Positions 28,241 through 36,953 of a stretch of DNA of 64,000 nucleotides are shown here, piece after piece. The stretch is from DATEDA01 sp963827595 (GTDB lineage Bacteria > Pseudomonadota > Gammaproteobacteria > Burkholderiales > SG8-39): NCBI GenBank assembly GCA_963827595.1, contig CAWHBT010000013.1, forward strand, positions 186,001 to 250,000. The letters are read 5' to 3'. The notes beneath the pieces are model-generated. The model worked only from the letters and a program-made list of their open reading frames with translations, had not been told where the DNA came from and made no database searches. The position numbers were made by a program, and so were the translations under genes. Positions within the stretch are counted from its first letter, which is position 1. Each line of letters begins with the position of its first letter.

Positions 28241-29020
28241 TCATCCCATGACCTCGCCGCCGGCGACGGCGATCGCCTGCCCGGTGATCGACTCCGATCC
28301 CGGGAGGCAGAGCCAGAGCACCGCGTTGGCGACCTCCGCAGGCTGCACCATCCTGGCCTGCGGGTTGCGCGCGACGAGCGCCGCGCGCGCCTCGGCTTCC
28401 GATCGGCCGGTCTTCTGCACGATGCCGGCGACCGCCTCCCGGACGAGATCGGTTTCGGTGTAGCCGGGGCAGACCGCGTTCACGGTGACGCCGCTCTTCG
28501 CGCACTCGATTGCGAGCGCGCGCGTGAGACCGACGACGCCGTGCTTCGCAGCGCAGTAGGCGGCGACGTACGCGTAGCCGATGAGACCGGCGGTGCTCGC
28601 GACGTTGACGATGCGGCCGGCGCCGCGCGCGACCATCTCCGGCAACGCCGCGCGGGTGCACAGATAGGTGCCGGTCAGGTTCACCGCGAGCATCCTCTGC
28701 CAGAGCGCGGCGTCGGTCCTGGCGAAGGGCGCGCTCTCGACCTGGCCGGCGTTGTTGACGAGGATGTCGACGCGACCGAAGCGCGCCTGGACCGCGGCGA
28801 ACGCCGCTCGCACCGACGCTTCGTCGGCGACATCGACGCCGACCGCCTGGGCGCGGCTCGCGCCACCGAGCGCCTCGACCTGCGCCGCGAGCCGGCCGGC
28901 GTCGCGGCCGAGGACGGAGACCGTCGCGCCTTCGCGGGCGAGCGCGGCGGCGATCGCGGCGCCGATCCCGCGCCCGCCGCCGGTGACGATCGCATGCCGG
29001 TCGGCGAGGGGCGGACTCAT
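28241..29020 (-). CDS. SDR-family 3-hydroxyacyl-CoA dehydrogenase-like enzyme
   Basis: 259 residues. Coenzyme motif TGGGRGIG near residues 13-20, NNAG about 90, catalytic Ser in VASTAGLIG and YCAAKHG for Tyr/Lys, then PGYTETDLVREAV. It resembles acetoacetyl-CoA reductase and 3-hydroxyacyl-CoA dehydrogenases. Position between crotonase and hydrolase genes suggests oxidation of a hydroxyacyl-CoA intermediate in the same pathway. Confidence 0.87.
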   Translation of the reverse strand: MSPPLADRHAIVTGGGRGIGAAIAAALAREGATVSVLGRDAGRLAAQVEALGGASRAQAVGVDVADEASVRAAFAAVQARFGRVDILVNNAGQVESAPFARTDAALWQRMLAVNLTGTYLCTRAALPEMVARGAGRIVNVASTAGLIGYAYVAAYCAAKHGVVGLTRALAIECAKSGVTVNAVCPGYTETDLVREAVAGIVQKTGRSEAEARAALVARNPQARMVQPAEVANAVLWLCLPGSESITGQAIAVAGGEVMG

Positions 29021-29077
29021 CGGGCTACCTCGGGCGAGCCGCGGCGAGTGTCAACGCCGCCGCCCGCACGCCGGTAC

Positions 29078-29860
29078 TCAGGCGCCGATCCGGTCGTAGA
29101 AGCGGGTGAGCGCCTGGTTGAAGGCCTCGGGCTGCTCGATGTTCGAAATGTGCGAGGCCGACGGAATCACCACGAGGTCCGAGCCGGGCACGTTTTCGTG
29201 GATCGCGCGCGTGCCCGGCGCGGCGACGTCCTCGGCGCCGGTGATCGCCAGCACCGGCACCCGGATCTCCTTCAGCCGGGCGGTGAGGTCGATCTTCGGG
29301 ATCGCATGGCAGCAGCCGACGTAGCCCGCGACCGGCGTCGCGCGGATCATGTCAGCGATCGGCTGGATCCGGTCCGGCCGCGCCTTGCGGTAGGGCTCGG
29401 TGAACCAGCGCGCGAGCGTCGACTCGACGGTCGCCTCCATGCCCTTCGCCTCCGCCACCTCGATGCGCTCCTTCCACATCGGCCACGCCTCGGGCGGGTT
29501 GCGACTGGTCGTGTCCGCGAGCACGAGGCTTTTCAGGGTGGACGGGTGCTTCAGCGCGAGCGTCTGCCCGATCATTCCGCCCATCGAGATCCCGATCCAG
29601 TGGGCGTCGCGTACGTCGAGCGCGTCCAGCAGTCCCTTCGCGTCGCCCGCCAGCAGGTCGAGGGTGTAGGGGCCCGCCGGCGCATCGGTCCGCCCGTGGC
29701 CGCGCGTGTCGTACCGCAGCACCTTGAAGCGCCTGGCGAGGAGCTCCACCTGCTCGCCCCACATCGCGGAGTTGCAGGCGAGCGAGTGGCTCATGACCAG
29801 CCAGGGGCCGGCGCCTTCGACGGTGTAGTGCTGTTCGATGCCATTCGCTCGGACTTTCAC
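29078..29860 (-). CDS. Alpha/beta hydrolase, 3-oxoadipate enol-lactonase-like
   Basis: 260 residues. Oxyanion region SHSLACNSAMW; nucleophile elbow GISMGGMIG; acid in TGAEDVAAP; catalytic His in SASHISNIEQP. These match the PcaD-like lactonase group. It is the first gene of the five-gene cluster, starting 12 bases downstream of spoT on the same strand. It could act as a thioesterase or lactonase on the pathway intermediates; the enol-lactonase label is by similarity only. Confidence 0.85.
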   Translation of the reverse strand: MKVRANGIEQHYTVEGAGPWLVMSHSLACNSAMWGEQVELLARRFKVLRYDTRGHGRTDAPAGPYTLDLLAGDAKGLLDALDVRDAHWIGISMGGMIGQTLALKHPSTLKSLVLADTTSRNPPEAWPMWKERIEVAEAKGMEATVESTLARWFTEPYRKARPDRIQPIADMIRATPVAGYVGCCHAIPKIDLTARLKEIRVPVLAITGAEDVAAPGTRAIHENVPGSDLVVIPSASHISNIEQPEAFNQALTRFYDRIGA

Positions 29861-29872
29861 GCTCTCCTCCGC

Positions 29873-31993
29873 TCAATCCTTGACCCGCGCCAACCGCACC
29901 ACCTCCGGGATCCGCCGTACCGACTTCATCACCCGCGCGAGGTGCAGCCGGTTCTGCACCTGGATCGTGAAGTGCATCGTGGTGTAGACGCCGCGCTCCT
30001 CGTCCATGCTCACGTTGTCGATGTTCGAGCCGGCTTCGGCGATCGCCGCGGCGACCTTGGCGAGCACGCCGCGCTGATTCGCGGCGTCGACCTTCACCCC
30101 GACGTCGAACGTGCGGTCGGTCTCCGCGGCCCACTCGACGTCGATCCACTTGTCGGGGTCGACGCGCGCCTTGGCGGCGGTGGGGCAGTCGTGGGTGTGG
30201 ACGACGAGCCCCTGTCCCTTCTTGATGAAGCCGACGATCGGGTCCCCGGGGATCGGCCGACAGCACCGCGCGAACTGCACCGCCATCCCTTCGGAGCCGC
30301 GGATGACGATCGAGCCCTGGACCTTGGCGTCGGTCGGCGCGTTGTCGGCGAGCGCCAGCAGCTGGCGGGCGACGATCGCCGCCAGCCGCTTGCCGAGGCC
30401 GATGTCGGCGAGCACTTCCTCGCGGGACTTCGCACCCGACTCGCGCACGAGCTTTTCCCACCGCTCGGGCTCGATCGTCATCGGATCGGACTCGAGCCCG
30501 CGCAGCGCCTGGCCGAGCAGCCGCTCGCCGAGCGCCGTCGACTCCTCGAACTGCATCGTCTTGAGGAAGTGCCGGATCTGCGAGCGCGCCTTGCCGGTCT
30601 TCACGTACGCGAGCCAGGCCGGGTTCGGGTGGGCGTGCGCCGCGGTGATGATCTCGACGCGGTCGCCGCTCTTCAGCTCGGTCCGGAGCGGCACGAGCTC
30701 GTAGTTCACCTTCGCCGCCACGCAGCGGTTGCCGATGTCGGTGTGCACCGCGTACGCGAAATCGACCGCGGTCGCGCCGCGCGGCAGCGCCATGATCTTG
30801 CCCTTCGGCGTGAAGAGGTACACCTCCTCGGGGAAGAGGTCGACCTTGACGTGCTCGAGGAATTCGGCCGAGTCGCCGCTCGCGTTCTGGATATCGATCA
30901 GCGACTGCAGCCACTTGTGGGTGCGGCTCTGGACCTCGGAGAGCGTGCCCTCCTCGTCCTTGTAGAGCCAGTGCGATGCGACGCCGGTCTCCGCGACGCG
31001 ATGCATCTGGTGCGTCCGGACCTGCACCTCCACCGGCACGCCGTAGGGGCCGACCAGCGCGGTGTGCAGCGACTGGTAGCCGTTGACCTTCGGGATCGCG
31101 ATGTAGTCCTTGAACTTGCCGGGCACCGGCTTGAAGAGGCCGTGCAGGACGCCGAGCGCGAGATAGCAGGAGGCCACGTCCTTGACGACCACGCGGAACC
31201 CGTAGATGTCGAGCACCTCGGAGAACGAAAGCTTCTTCTCGATCATCTTCTTGTAGATCGAGTAGACGTGTTTCTCGCGTCCGGCGGTGGTCGCTTCGAT
31301 CCCGGCCTCGGTGAGCCGCTTGCCGATCGCCTCCAGGATCTTGTTCACCACCTCGCGCCGGTTGCCGCGCGCCGCCTTCACGGACTTCGCGAGCACCCGG
31401 TAGCGCATCGGGTGGATGTGCTCGAACCCGAGCTCCTGCAGCTCGCGGTACAGGCCGTCGAGCCCGAGCCGGTTCGCGATCGGCGCGTAGATCTCGAGCG
31501 TCTCCTTCGCGACGCGGCGCCGCTTCTGCGGGTTCACCGCCTCGAGCGTGCGCATGTTGTGGAGGCGGTCCGCGAGCTTGATCAGGATGACGCGCACGTC
31601 GCGCGCCATGGCGAGCAGCATCTTGCGGAAGTTCTCGGCCTGCGCGTCCTGCTGGCTCTGGAACTCGATCCGGTCGAGCTTCGAGACGCCGTCGACCAGG
31701 TCGGCGACCGGCTTGCCGAACCGGTTCGAGATGTCGTCCTTGGACACGTCGGTGTCCTCGACGACGTCGTGCAGCAGCGCCGCGATCAGGGTCTGGGCGT
31801 CGAGCTGCCACTCCGACAGGATCTCGGCGACCGCGACCGGATGCGAGATGTAGGGCTCGCCGGACTTGCGGTACTGGCCGTGATGGGCGGCGTCGCTGAA
31901 GTGGTACGCCTCTTCGAGACGCGAAAGGTCGGCGGGCTTGAGGTAGCCGGCGACGCTCTGCCGGAGGAGTTCGAGCGGGGCGACCGCGCTCAT
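29873..31993 (-). CDS. spoT: Bifunctional (p)ppGpp synthetase/hydrolase
   Basis: 706 residues; sets the level of the stringent-response alarmone. The N-terminal HD hydrolase is intact (HPVAVAEIL and ALLHDVVEDT). The synthetase domain has YGFRVVVKD, GKFKDYIAIPKVNGYQSLHT and ETGVASHWLY. A TGS domain (VYLFTPKGKIMALPRGATAVDFAYAVH) and a C-terminal ACT domain follow. Order rpoZ-spoT is standard in proteobacteria. The ATG at 31993 is itself the terminal ATGAGC of the upstream tandem repeat. A short in-frame reading of that repeat ends in a TGA that overlaps this start (ATGA). Confidence 0.95.
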   Translation of the reverse strand: MSAVAPLELLRQSVAGYLKPADLSRLEEAYHFSDAAHHGQYRKSGEPYISHPVAVAEILSEWQLDAQTLIAALLHDVVEDTDVSKDDISNRFGKPVADLVDGVSKLDRIEFQSQQDAQAENFRKMLLAMARDVRVILIKLADRLHNMRTLEAVNPQKRRRVAKETLEIYAPIANRLGLDGLYRELQELGFEHIHPMRYRVLAKSVKAARGNRREVVNKILEAIGKRLTEAGIEATTAGREKHVYSIYKKMIEKKLSFSEVLDIYGFRVVVKDVASCYLALGVLHGLFKPVPGKFKDYIAIPKVNGYQSLHTALVGPYGVPVEVQVRTHQMHRVAETGVASHWLYKDEEGTLSEVQSRTHKWLQSLIDIQNASGDSAEFLEHVKVDLFPEEVYLFTPKGKIMALPRGATAVDFAYAVHTDIGNRCVAAKVNYELVPLRTELKSGDRVEIITAAHAHPNPAWLAYVKTGKARSQIRHFLKTMQFEESTALGERLLGQALRGLESDPMTIEPERWEKLVRESGAKSREEVLADIGLGKRLAAIVARQLLALADNAPTDAKVQGSIVIRGSEGMAVQFARCCRPIPGDPIVGFIKKGQGLVVHTHDCPTAAKARVDPDKWIDVEWAAETDRTFDVGVKVDAANQRGVLAKVAAAIAEAGSNIDNVSMDEERGVYTTMHFTIQVQNRLHLARVMKSVRRIPEVVRLARVKD

Positions 31994-32166
31994 TGGACTA
32001 CCTTGTCGCTTCGCGACAAGGATTCGCGCTTGGGGCGGCCCGGCGGGCTCAATGGACTACCTCGTCGCGGCAGGGCGCGCTCGGGATGCGGCCCGGCGCG
32101 CTCATGTGGACTACCTTGTCGCTTCGCGACAAGGATTCGCCCTTGGGGCGGCCCGGCGGGCTCATG
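31994..32166. repeat. Three tandem copies of a stem-loop repeat between rpoZ and spoT
   Basis: Units of about 59, 54 and 60 bases each begin TGGACTACC on the plus strand and end in GGCCCGGCGSGCTCA. Copies 1 (31994-32052) and 3 (32107-32166) carry a perfect 9-bp stem CCTTGTCGC / GCGACAAGG with loop TTC (32001-32021 and 32114-32134). The middle copy (32053-32106) is degenerate and lacks the stem. A fourth copy is at 52792-52853. On the minus strand each unit begins ATGAG or TTGAG and encodes in frame SPPGRPK.ESLSRSDKVV. Probably a REP-type element. Confidence 0.75.
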
Positions 32167-32263
32167 ACCGCCCGCCGCCAAACGGTGCGCCCGCGCCCGT
32201 CCGCCGGTGGCGGTGCGGAGCGGCTGGAAGCGGTCAGCTCACGGGCGCGGTGGTCCAAGTTCG

Positions 32264-32473
32264 CTAGTTCTGGTGCACCTTGCTCAGCATCTCGATCCCG
32301 ACCTTTCCGGCGGCGACCTCGCGCAGCGCGATCACCGTCGGCTTGTCGCGCGTCGACTCGATGAGCGGCGTGCCGCCGTGGGCGAGCTGCCGCGCGCGGT
32401 AGGTCGCCGCGAGCGTGAGCTGGAAGCGGTTCGGGATCCTGTTCAGGCAGTCTTCGACGGTGATGCGGGCCAT
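32264..32473 (-). CDS. rpoZ: RNA polymerase omega subunit
   Basis: 69 residues. MARITVEDCLNRIPNRFQLT is the canonical omega N-terminus, followed by LAATYRARQL and DKPTVIALREVAAGKVG. It promotes assembly of the core enzyme through beta-prime and contributes to ppGpp binding. It lies 19 bases downstream of gmk and upstream of spoT, the conserved order. Slightly short relative to longer homologues because the acidic tail is missing. Confidence 0.95.
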   Translation of the reverse strand: MARITVEDCLNRIPNRFQLTLAATYRARQLAHGGTPLIESTRDKPTVIALREVAAGKVGIEMLSKVHQN

Positions 32474-32492
32474 GGGGTGTGGGTTCCTAGTC

Positions 32493-33101
32493 CTAATTAT
32501 GCAGTCGGAATAACTCGGGATGGCGCGCGCTCTGGTGCGCCAAGCGCAGCCTGGAGGCCCGCACGACCGCGTTCAGGTCCCGGCGGGCCTCCTCGAAGTC
32601 GTTGTTGATTATAACGAAATCGAACTCGGCCGCGTGGCTCATTTCCTCCGCGGCGGCCGCGAGCCGCCGCTGGATGGCCTCCTCGGGGTCCTTGCCGCGG
32701 GCCCGCAGCCGGCGTTCGAGCTCGGGACGCGAGGGCGGCAGGATGAAGATGCCGACCGCGTCCGGGAAGATCCGCCGCACCTGCTGCGCGCCCTGCCAGT
32801 CGATCTCGAGCACGATGTCGCGGCCGCGCGCGCGCACGTCGGCGATCTGCTTCTGCGAGGTCGCGTAGAGATTGCCGTGCACCTCCGCGCTCTCGAGAAA
32901 CTCGCCCGCCTCGAGCATGCGCTGGAACGTGGCCCGGTCGACGAAGTGGTACTCGCGGCCGTTGACCTCGCCCGCCCGCGCCGCGCGCGTCGTGTACGAG
33001 ATCGACAGCACGAGTTGCGGATCGCCGGCGAGCACGGCGTTGACGAGCGTTGACTTCCCCGCGCCGGAGGGCGCCGCGATGATGAAGAGCAGGCCCTGCA
33101 T
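32493..33101 (-). CDS. gmk: Guanylate kinase
   Basis: 202 residues; phosphorylates GMP to GDP with ATP. P-loop APSGAGKSTLV at about 10-20, GMP-binding SYTTRAARAGEVNGREYHFV (about 35-54), EIDWQGAQQVRRIFP (about 98-112), then the lid RLRARGKDPEEAIQRRLA. Position between yicC and rpoZ is conserved in proteobacteria. Confidence 0.95.
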   Translation of the reverse strand: MQGLLFIIAAPSGAGKSTLVNAVLAGDPQLVLSISYTTRAARAGEVNGREYHFVDRATFQRMLEAGEFLESAEVHGNLYATSQKQIADVRARGRDIVLEIDWQGAQQVRRIFPDAVGIFILPPSRPELERRLRARGKDPEEAIQRRLAAAAEEMSHAAEFDFVIINNDFEEARRDLNAVVRASRLRLAHQSARHPELFRLHN

Positions 33102-33248
33102 GGCTAGTGAAGGGTGCCGGGTAACGGGTGAGGGGTGAGGGTGGAGCCACGGCTCCCCCCGCCGAATCCCGCTATCTTCGCATGCGCCTTCCCGCCGGCC
33201 GGAGGACCCGCGGTGGATGAACGTGCGCTACTTCTCACCCTTCACCCG

Positions 33249-34115
33249 TCACTCGAGGTTCTGCACCTGCTCGCGCATCTGCTCGATGAGGACCTTGAAT
33301 TCCAGCACCGCCGCCGAGAGCTCCTTCGACACCGATTTCGCGCCGAGCGTGTTGGCCTCGCGGTTGAGCTCCTGCATCAGGAAGTCGAGCCGCTTGCCGA
33401 CGGCGCCGCCGGCCGCGAGCACGCGTTCCACCTCTTCGAGATGGGCACCCAGGCGCGAGAGCTCCTCGGCAACGTCGATGCGCACGCCGAAGACCGCGAT
33501 CTCCTGCCGGATGCGCTCCTCGTCGGCGCTCGCGAGCGCCTCCCGCAGCTTCATGGCCAGCTTCTCCGCGTAGGCGGCGACGGCCTGCGGGACGAGCGGC
33601 TCGATCTCGGCGAGCCGGCTGCGGATTCTCGCGACCCGCTCGCGGATCATCCGCGCGAGCTTCTCGCCCTCGCGGACGCGGGCCGCCCCGAGCTCGACGA
33701 GGGCGGCGCGCATCGCGTCGAGCGCGGCCTCGCGCAGCGCTTCGGCCGCGGCCGTGTCCTCGCCGAGCACGCCGGGCCAGTGCAGCACCTCGATGACGCG
33801 GAGCGGCTGCACGTCCGGAACCGCATCGCGCACGAGCTGCGACAGGCGCGCGAGGCGCGCGAGCACCTCGCCGTTGAGCGCAGCCTCGCCGCGGGCGAGC
33901 GGCGAGGCCGTGAACGCGAGGCGGCAGTCGAGCTTGCCCCGCGCGACGCTCGCCATCGCCAGCTCGCGAAGCTGCGGCTCGGCCGACCGCACCTCCTCGG
34001 CCACCCGGAACTGGACGTCGAGAAACCGGCTGTTGACGCTCTTCAGCTCGAGCGCGAGCGTCCCGGCCGCGAGCTCGCGCGTCACGGCGGCGTAGCCGGT
34101 CATACTGCTCACCAT
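33249..34115 (-). CDS. yicC: YicC/YloC-family endoribonuclease
   Basis: 288 residues starting at ATG 34115 (MVSSMTGYAAV); the second Met four codons on is the alternative start. The family N-terminus SMTGYA, the segment LELKSVNSRFLDVQFR, and the C-terminal DFLMQELNREANTLGAKS...VLEFKVLIEQMREQVQN are all present. YicC of E. coli is an RNase affecting small-RNA turnover and stationary-phase survival. The open frame upstream of 34115 overlaps the divergent kinase promoter region and is not family-like. Confidence 0.93.
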   Translation of the reverse strand: MVSSMTGYAAVTRELAAGTLALELKSVNSRFLDVQFRVAEEVRSAEPQLRELAMASVARGKLDCRLAFTASPLARGEAALNGEVLARLARLSQLVRDAVPDVQPLRVIEVLHWPGVLGEDTAAAEALREAALDAMRAALVELGAARVREGEKLARMIRERVARIRSRLAEIEPLVPQAVAAYAEKLAMKLREALASADEERIRQEIAVFGVRIDVAEELSRLGAHLEEVERVLAAGGAVGKRLDFLMQELNREANTLGAKSVSKELSAAVLEFKVLIEQMREQVQNLE

Positions 34116-34309
34116 CGCTCGGTTTCCTCGCTCGAGACCGCGGATCGGCGCTTTACTTTGTGCCGATATACTCACAAAATCATCCGCGCTCGCCGCTATC
34201 TTAAGGGAATGCGAGAACAATAGGGCGACGCCCCTTTGTGAATCCGCCGGGTCGGGACCCGCGCGACACCAAACCGCCGCTCCAACCGAGGTTCCAGGAC
34301 GCGAGAAGC

Positions 34310-35257
34310 ATGCCGTCGCAAGCGAACATCCCGCTGTTGGAGGGCTACCAGCTCCAGAACTACCGGATCACGAAGGTGCTCTCGGCGGGTGGCTTCTCGA
34401 TGGTCTACCTGGCGCACGACGAAACCGACCAGCCGGTCGCGATCAAGGAGTACCTGCCGAGCTCGCTCGCGCTCCGCCGCGAAGGCGACGTGCTGCCGTC
34501 GATCGCCGAGGAGAACCTCGCGACCTTCCGCTACGGGATGAAGTGCTTCTTCGAGGAGGGCCGCGCGCTCGCCAAGCTCTCGCACCCGAACGTCGTGCGG
34601 GTGTTGAACTTCTTCCGCGCGAACGAGACGGTGTATCTCGTCATGCGCTACGAGCGCGGACGCACCCTGCAGGAGCACATCCAGCAGCGGCGCGGCTCGA
34701 TGAAGGAGAACTTCATCCGCCGCGTGTTCACCCTGCTCCTCAACGGGCTGCGGGAGGTCCACGCGAACAAGCTGCTCCACCTCGACATCAAGCCGGCGAA
34801 CATCTACATCCGCAACGACATCACCCCGGTGCTGATCGACTTCGGCGCCGCGCGCCAGACGCTCACCGCCGAGGGCTTCAAGCTCAACCCGATGTACACG
34901 CCGGGGTTCGCCTCGCCCGAGCACTACCAGAAGCGCGAGCTCCTCGGGCCGTGGAGCGACATCTACTCGGTGGGCGCGAGCATCTTCGCGTGTCTCGCCG
35001 GTGCCGCGCCGCAGGCGGCGGACCTGCGGGTCGAGAAGGACCGCTACGTGTCGGCGACGCGGCTGTTCAGCGGCAAGTACTCGGACCAGTTGCTCGAGAC
35101 GATCGACTGGTGCCTGCAGCTCGACCACTCGAAGCGGCCGCAGAGCGTGATGGCGCTGCAGAAGGTGTTGCTGCGCGAGCGTGACCCGGAGGGGCCGAGC
35201 AAGCGCTCGTTCGTGGCGAACCTGCGCGGGACGCTGTTCAAGCTCGCGCGGCGGTGA
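34310..35257 (+). CDS. Serine/threonine protein kinase
   Basis: About 315 residues from ATG 34310; a GTG at 34238 would add 24 residues of Pro/Arg-rich sequence. Glycine loop LSAGGFSMVYLAHD, ATP lysine Lys46 in VAIKEYLP, catalytic loop HLDIKPANI (about 157-165) and DFGAAR (about 180). The catalytic loop has Leu where many kinases have Arg before the Asp, marking a non-RD enzyme probably active without activation-loop phosphorylation. No transmembrane or sensor domain. Followed 37 bases later by a PP2C phosphatase that presumably reverses its action, then rph and rdgB. Divergent from yicC. Confidence 0.9.
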   Translation: MPSQANIPLLEGYQLQNYRITKVLSAGGFSMVYLAHDETDQPVAIKEYLPSSLALRREGDVLPSIAEENLATFRYGMKCFFEEGRALAKLSHPNVVRVLNFFRANETVYLVMRYERGRTLQEHIQQRRGSMKENFIRRVFTLLLNGLREVHANKLLHLDIKPANIYIRNDITPVLIDFGAARQTLTAEGFKLNPMYTPGFASPEHYQKRELLGPWSDIYSVGASIFACLAGAAPQAADLRVEKDRYVSATRLFSGKYSDQLLETIDWCLQLDHSKRPQSVMALQKVLLRERDPEGPSKRSFVANLRGTLFKLARR

Positions 35258-35294
35258 GGGTCGTGGAACACGCCCGGCGGGGAGGGCGACACAC

Positions 35295-36212
35295 ATGAAG
35301 TTCTCGATCTACCAGGAAAGCCGGCAGGGGCCGCGGAAGTCCAACCAGGACCGGGTCGCGTACTGCTACAGCCGCGACGCGCTCTGCATGACGATCGCCG
35401 ACGGCATGGGCGGACACCTGCACGGCGAGGTGGCGGCGCAGATCGCGACCCAGTTCGTGTCGGAGGCGTTCCAGCGCGAGGCGCAGCCCCGGCTCGCCGA
35501 TCCGTTCAAGTTCCTGCTCGATTCGATCACCGCCGCGCACCACGCGATCGTCGACTACGCGAACGTGCGGAGCCTCCTCGAGACGCCGCGAACCACCTGC
35601 GTCGCGTGCATCGTGCAGGACGGACTCGCCTACTGGGCACACGTGGGCGATTCCCGCCTGTACCTGATCCGCAACGGCCGGGTGGAGGCGCAGACGAAGG
35701 ACCACTCGCGGGTGCAGATCCTCGTCGACGCGGGGCGGATCCGGGAGGAGGCGGTCGCCGCTCACCCCGACCGCAACAAGATCTTCAACTGTCTCGGGCA
35801 GATGGGCCCGCCGCGGGTGGACCTGTCGCGCCGGACGGCGCTCCGGCACCAGGACACGCTGCTCCTCTGCTCCGACGGGCTCTGGGGACCGCTCACGTCG
35901 CGACAGCTCTGCGAGGAGCTGCTGCGCGCCGACATCATGCACGCGATCCCGGTCCTGCTCGACATGGCCGAGGTGCGCGCCGGCAAGGACGGCGACAACG
36001 CGTCCGTGGTGTCGATGAAGTGGGCCGACGAGCTCGAGGGCACCGGCGACTGGATCTCGACCGTCAGCATGGACCCGACGCACGTGAAGACCACGATCGA
36101 GCAGTTCGGACGATCCAAGCCGCCGCCGGGGCAGACCGGTTACCTCACCGACGACGAGATCGAGCGCGCGATCGACGAGATCCGCAACGCGATCAAGAAG
36201 CACTCGAAGTAG
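35295..36212 (+). CDS. PP2C-family protein phosphatase
   Basis: 305 residues. Metal-binding and signature segments: KSNQDRVAY (about 15-23), IADGMGGHLHGEVAA (34-48), WAHVGDSRLYLIRNG and LLCSDGLWGPL, ending with DGDNASVVSMKW. Mn/Mg-dependent Ser/Thr phosphatase, expected partner of the kinase just upstream. A C-terminal tail of about 60 residues (YLTDDEIERAIDEIRNAIKK) is extra to the core. ATG at 35295 follows GGAGGG. Confidence 0.92.
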   Translation: MKFSIYQESRQGPRKSNQDRVAYCYSRDALCMTIADGMGGHLHGEVAAQIATQFVSEAFQREAQPRLADPFKFLLDSITAAHHAIVDYANVRSLLETPRTTCVACIVQDGLAYWAHVGDSRLYLIRNGRVEAQTKDHSRVQILVDAGRIREEAVAAHPDRNKIFNCLGQMGPPRVDLSRRTALRHQDTLLLCSDGLWGPLTSRQLCEELLRADIMHAIPVLLDMAEVRAGKDGDNASVVSMKWADELEGTGDWISTVSMDPTHVKTTIEQFGRSKPPPGQTGYLTDDEIERAIDEIRNAIKKHSK

Positions 36213-36229
36213 CGCGCTCATCGCCAGTC

Positions 36230-36946
36230 ATGCGTCCGTCCGGCCGGAACCCCGACGCACTGCGTCCGGTCCGCATCACCCGCGGCTACACCAAGCACGC
36301 CGAAGGCTCGGTGCTGGTCGAGTTCGGCGACACCAAGGTCGTCTGCACGGCGAGCGTCGACGAGCGTGTGCCCCCGTTCCTGAAGGACAAGGGCCAGGGC
36401 TGGGTCACGGCCGAGTACGGAATGCTCCCGCGCGCCACCAACACGCGCACCGATCGGGAGGCCGCGCGCGGCAAGCAGTCGGGGCGCACCCTCGAGATCC
36501 AGCGGCTGATCGGCCGGTCCCTGCGCGCGGTGACCGATCTGACGAAGCTCGGCGCGCGGACGATCCAGCTCGATTGCGACGTGCTCCAGGCGGACGGCGG
36601 CACCCGCACCGCGAGCATCACCGGGAGCTTCGTCGCCCTCCACGACGCCGTCTCGGGGCTGATCGCCCGGCGGCTCCTCGCCGAGTCGCCGCTCCGGGAC
36701 TTCGTCGCCGCGGTGTCGGTCGGCGTGTATCGTGGGGTGCCGATCCTCGATCTCGACTACGCGGAGGACTCGGCCTGCGACACCGACATGAATGTCGTGA
36801 TGACGGGCACCGGCGGGTTCGTCGAGCTGCAGGGAACGGCGGAGGGCGCGCCGTTCACGCGCGCGGAGATGGCGGCGCTCGTCGCGCTCGCCGAGCGCGG
36901 CATCCACGAGCTGATCGCGAAGCAGCGCGCCGTGCTCGGCGTCTGA
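36230..36946 (+). CDS. rph: Ribonuclease PH
   Basis: 238 residues. Phosphorolytic 3'-5' exoribonuclease that trims tRNA 3' ends. The N-terminus RPSGRNPDALRPVRITRGYT, the core TAEYGMLPRATNTRTDREAA, DCDVLQADGGTRTASITG and DLDYAEDSACDTDMNVVMT are all characteristic. Full length. The phosphatase gene ends 18 bases upstream and rdgB starts 7 bases downstream. Confidence 0.96.
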   Translation: MRPSGRNPDALRPVRITRGYTKHAEGSVLVEFGDTKVVCTASVDERVPPFLKDKGQGWVTAEYGMLPRATNTRTDREAARGKQSGRTLEIQRLIGRSLRAVTDLTKLGARTIQLDCDVLQADGGTRTASITGSFVALHDAVSGLIARRLLAESPLRDFVAAVSVGVYRGVPILDLDYAEDSACDTDMNVVMTGTGGFVELQGTAEGAPFTRAEMAALVALAERGIHELIAKQRAVLGV

Positions 36947-36953
36947 ACCTGCG

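Noticed and set aside
31994..32166. Tandem repeats as a CRISPR array
   Set aside because: Only three units, immediately adjacent with no unique spacers, and the conserved part is nearly the whole unit. No cas genes.
32107..32166. Repeat-encoded peptide SPPGRPKGESLSRSDKVV as a genuine small protein
   Set aside because: The coding appearance follows from the repeat sequence; the unit recurs outside gene contexts and no ribosome site precedes it.
28541..32167. Very long plus-strand open frame (over 1200 codons) opposite the SDR, hydrolase and spoT genes
   Set aside because: Arg/Asp/Val/His-rich translation with no domain. It is the antisense shadow of high-GC genes with clear family motifs on the minus strand.
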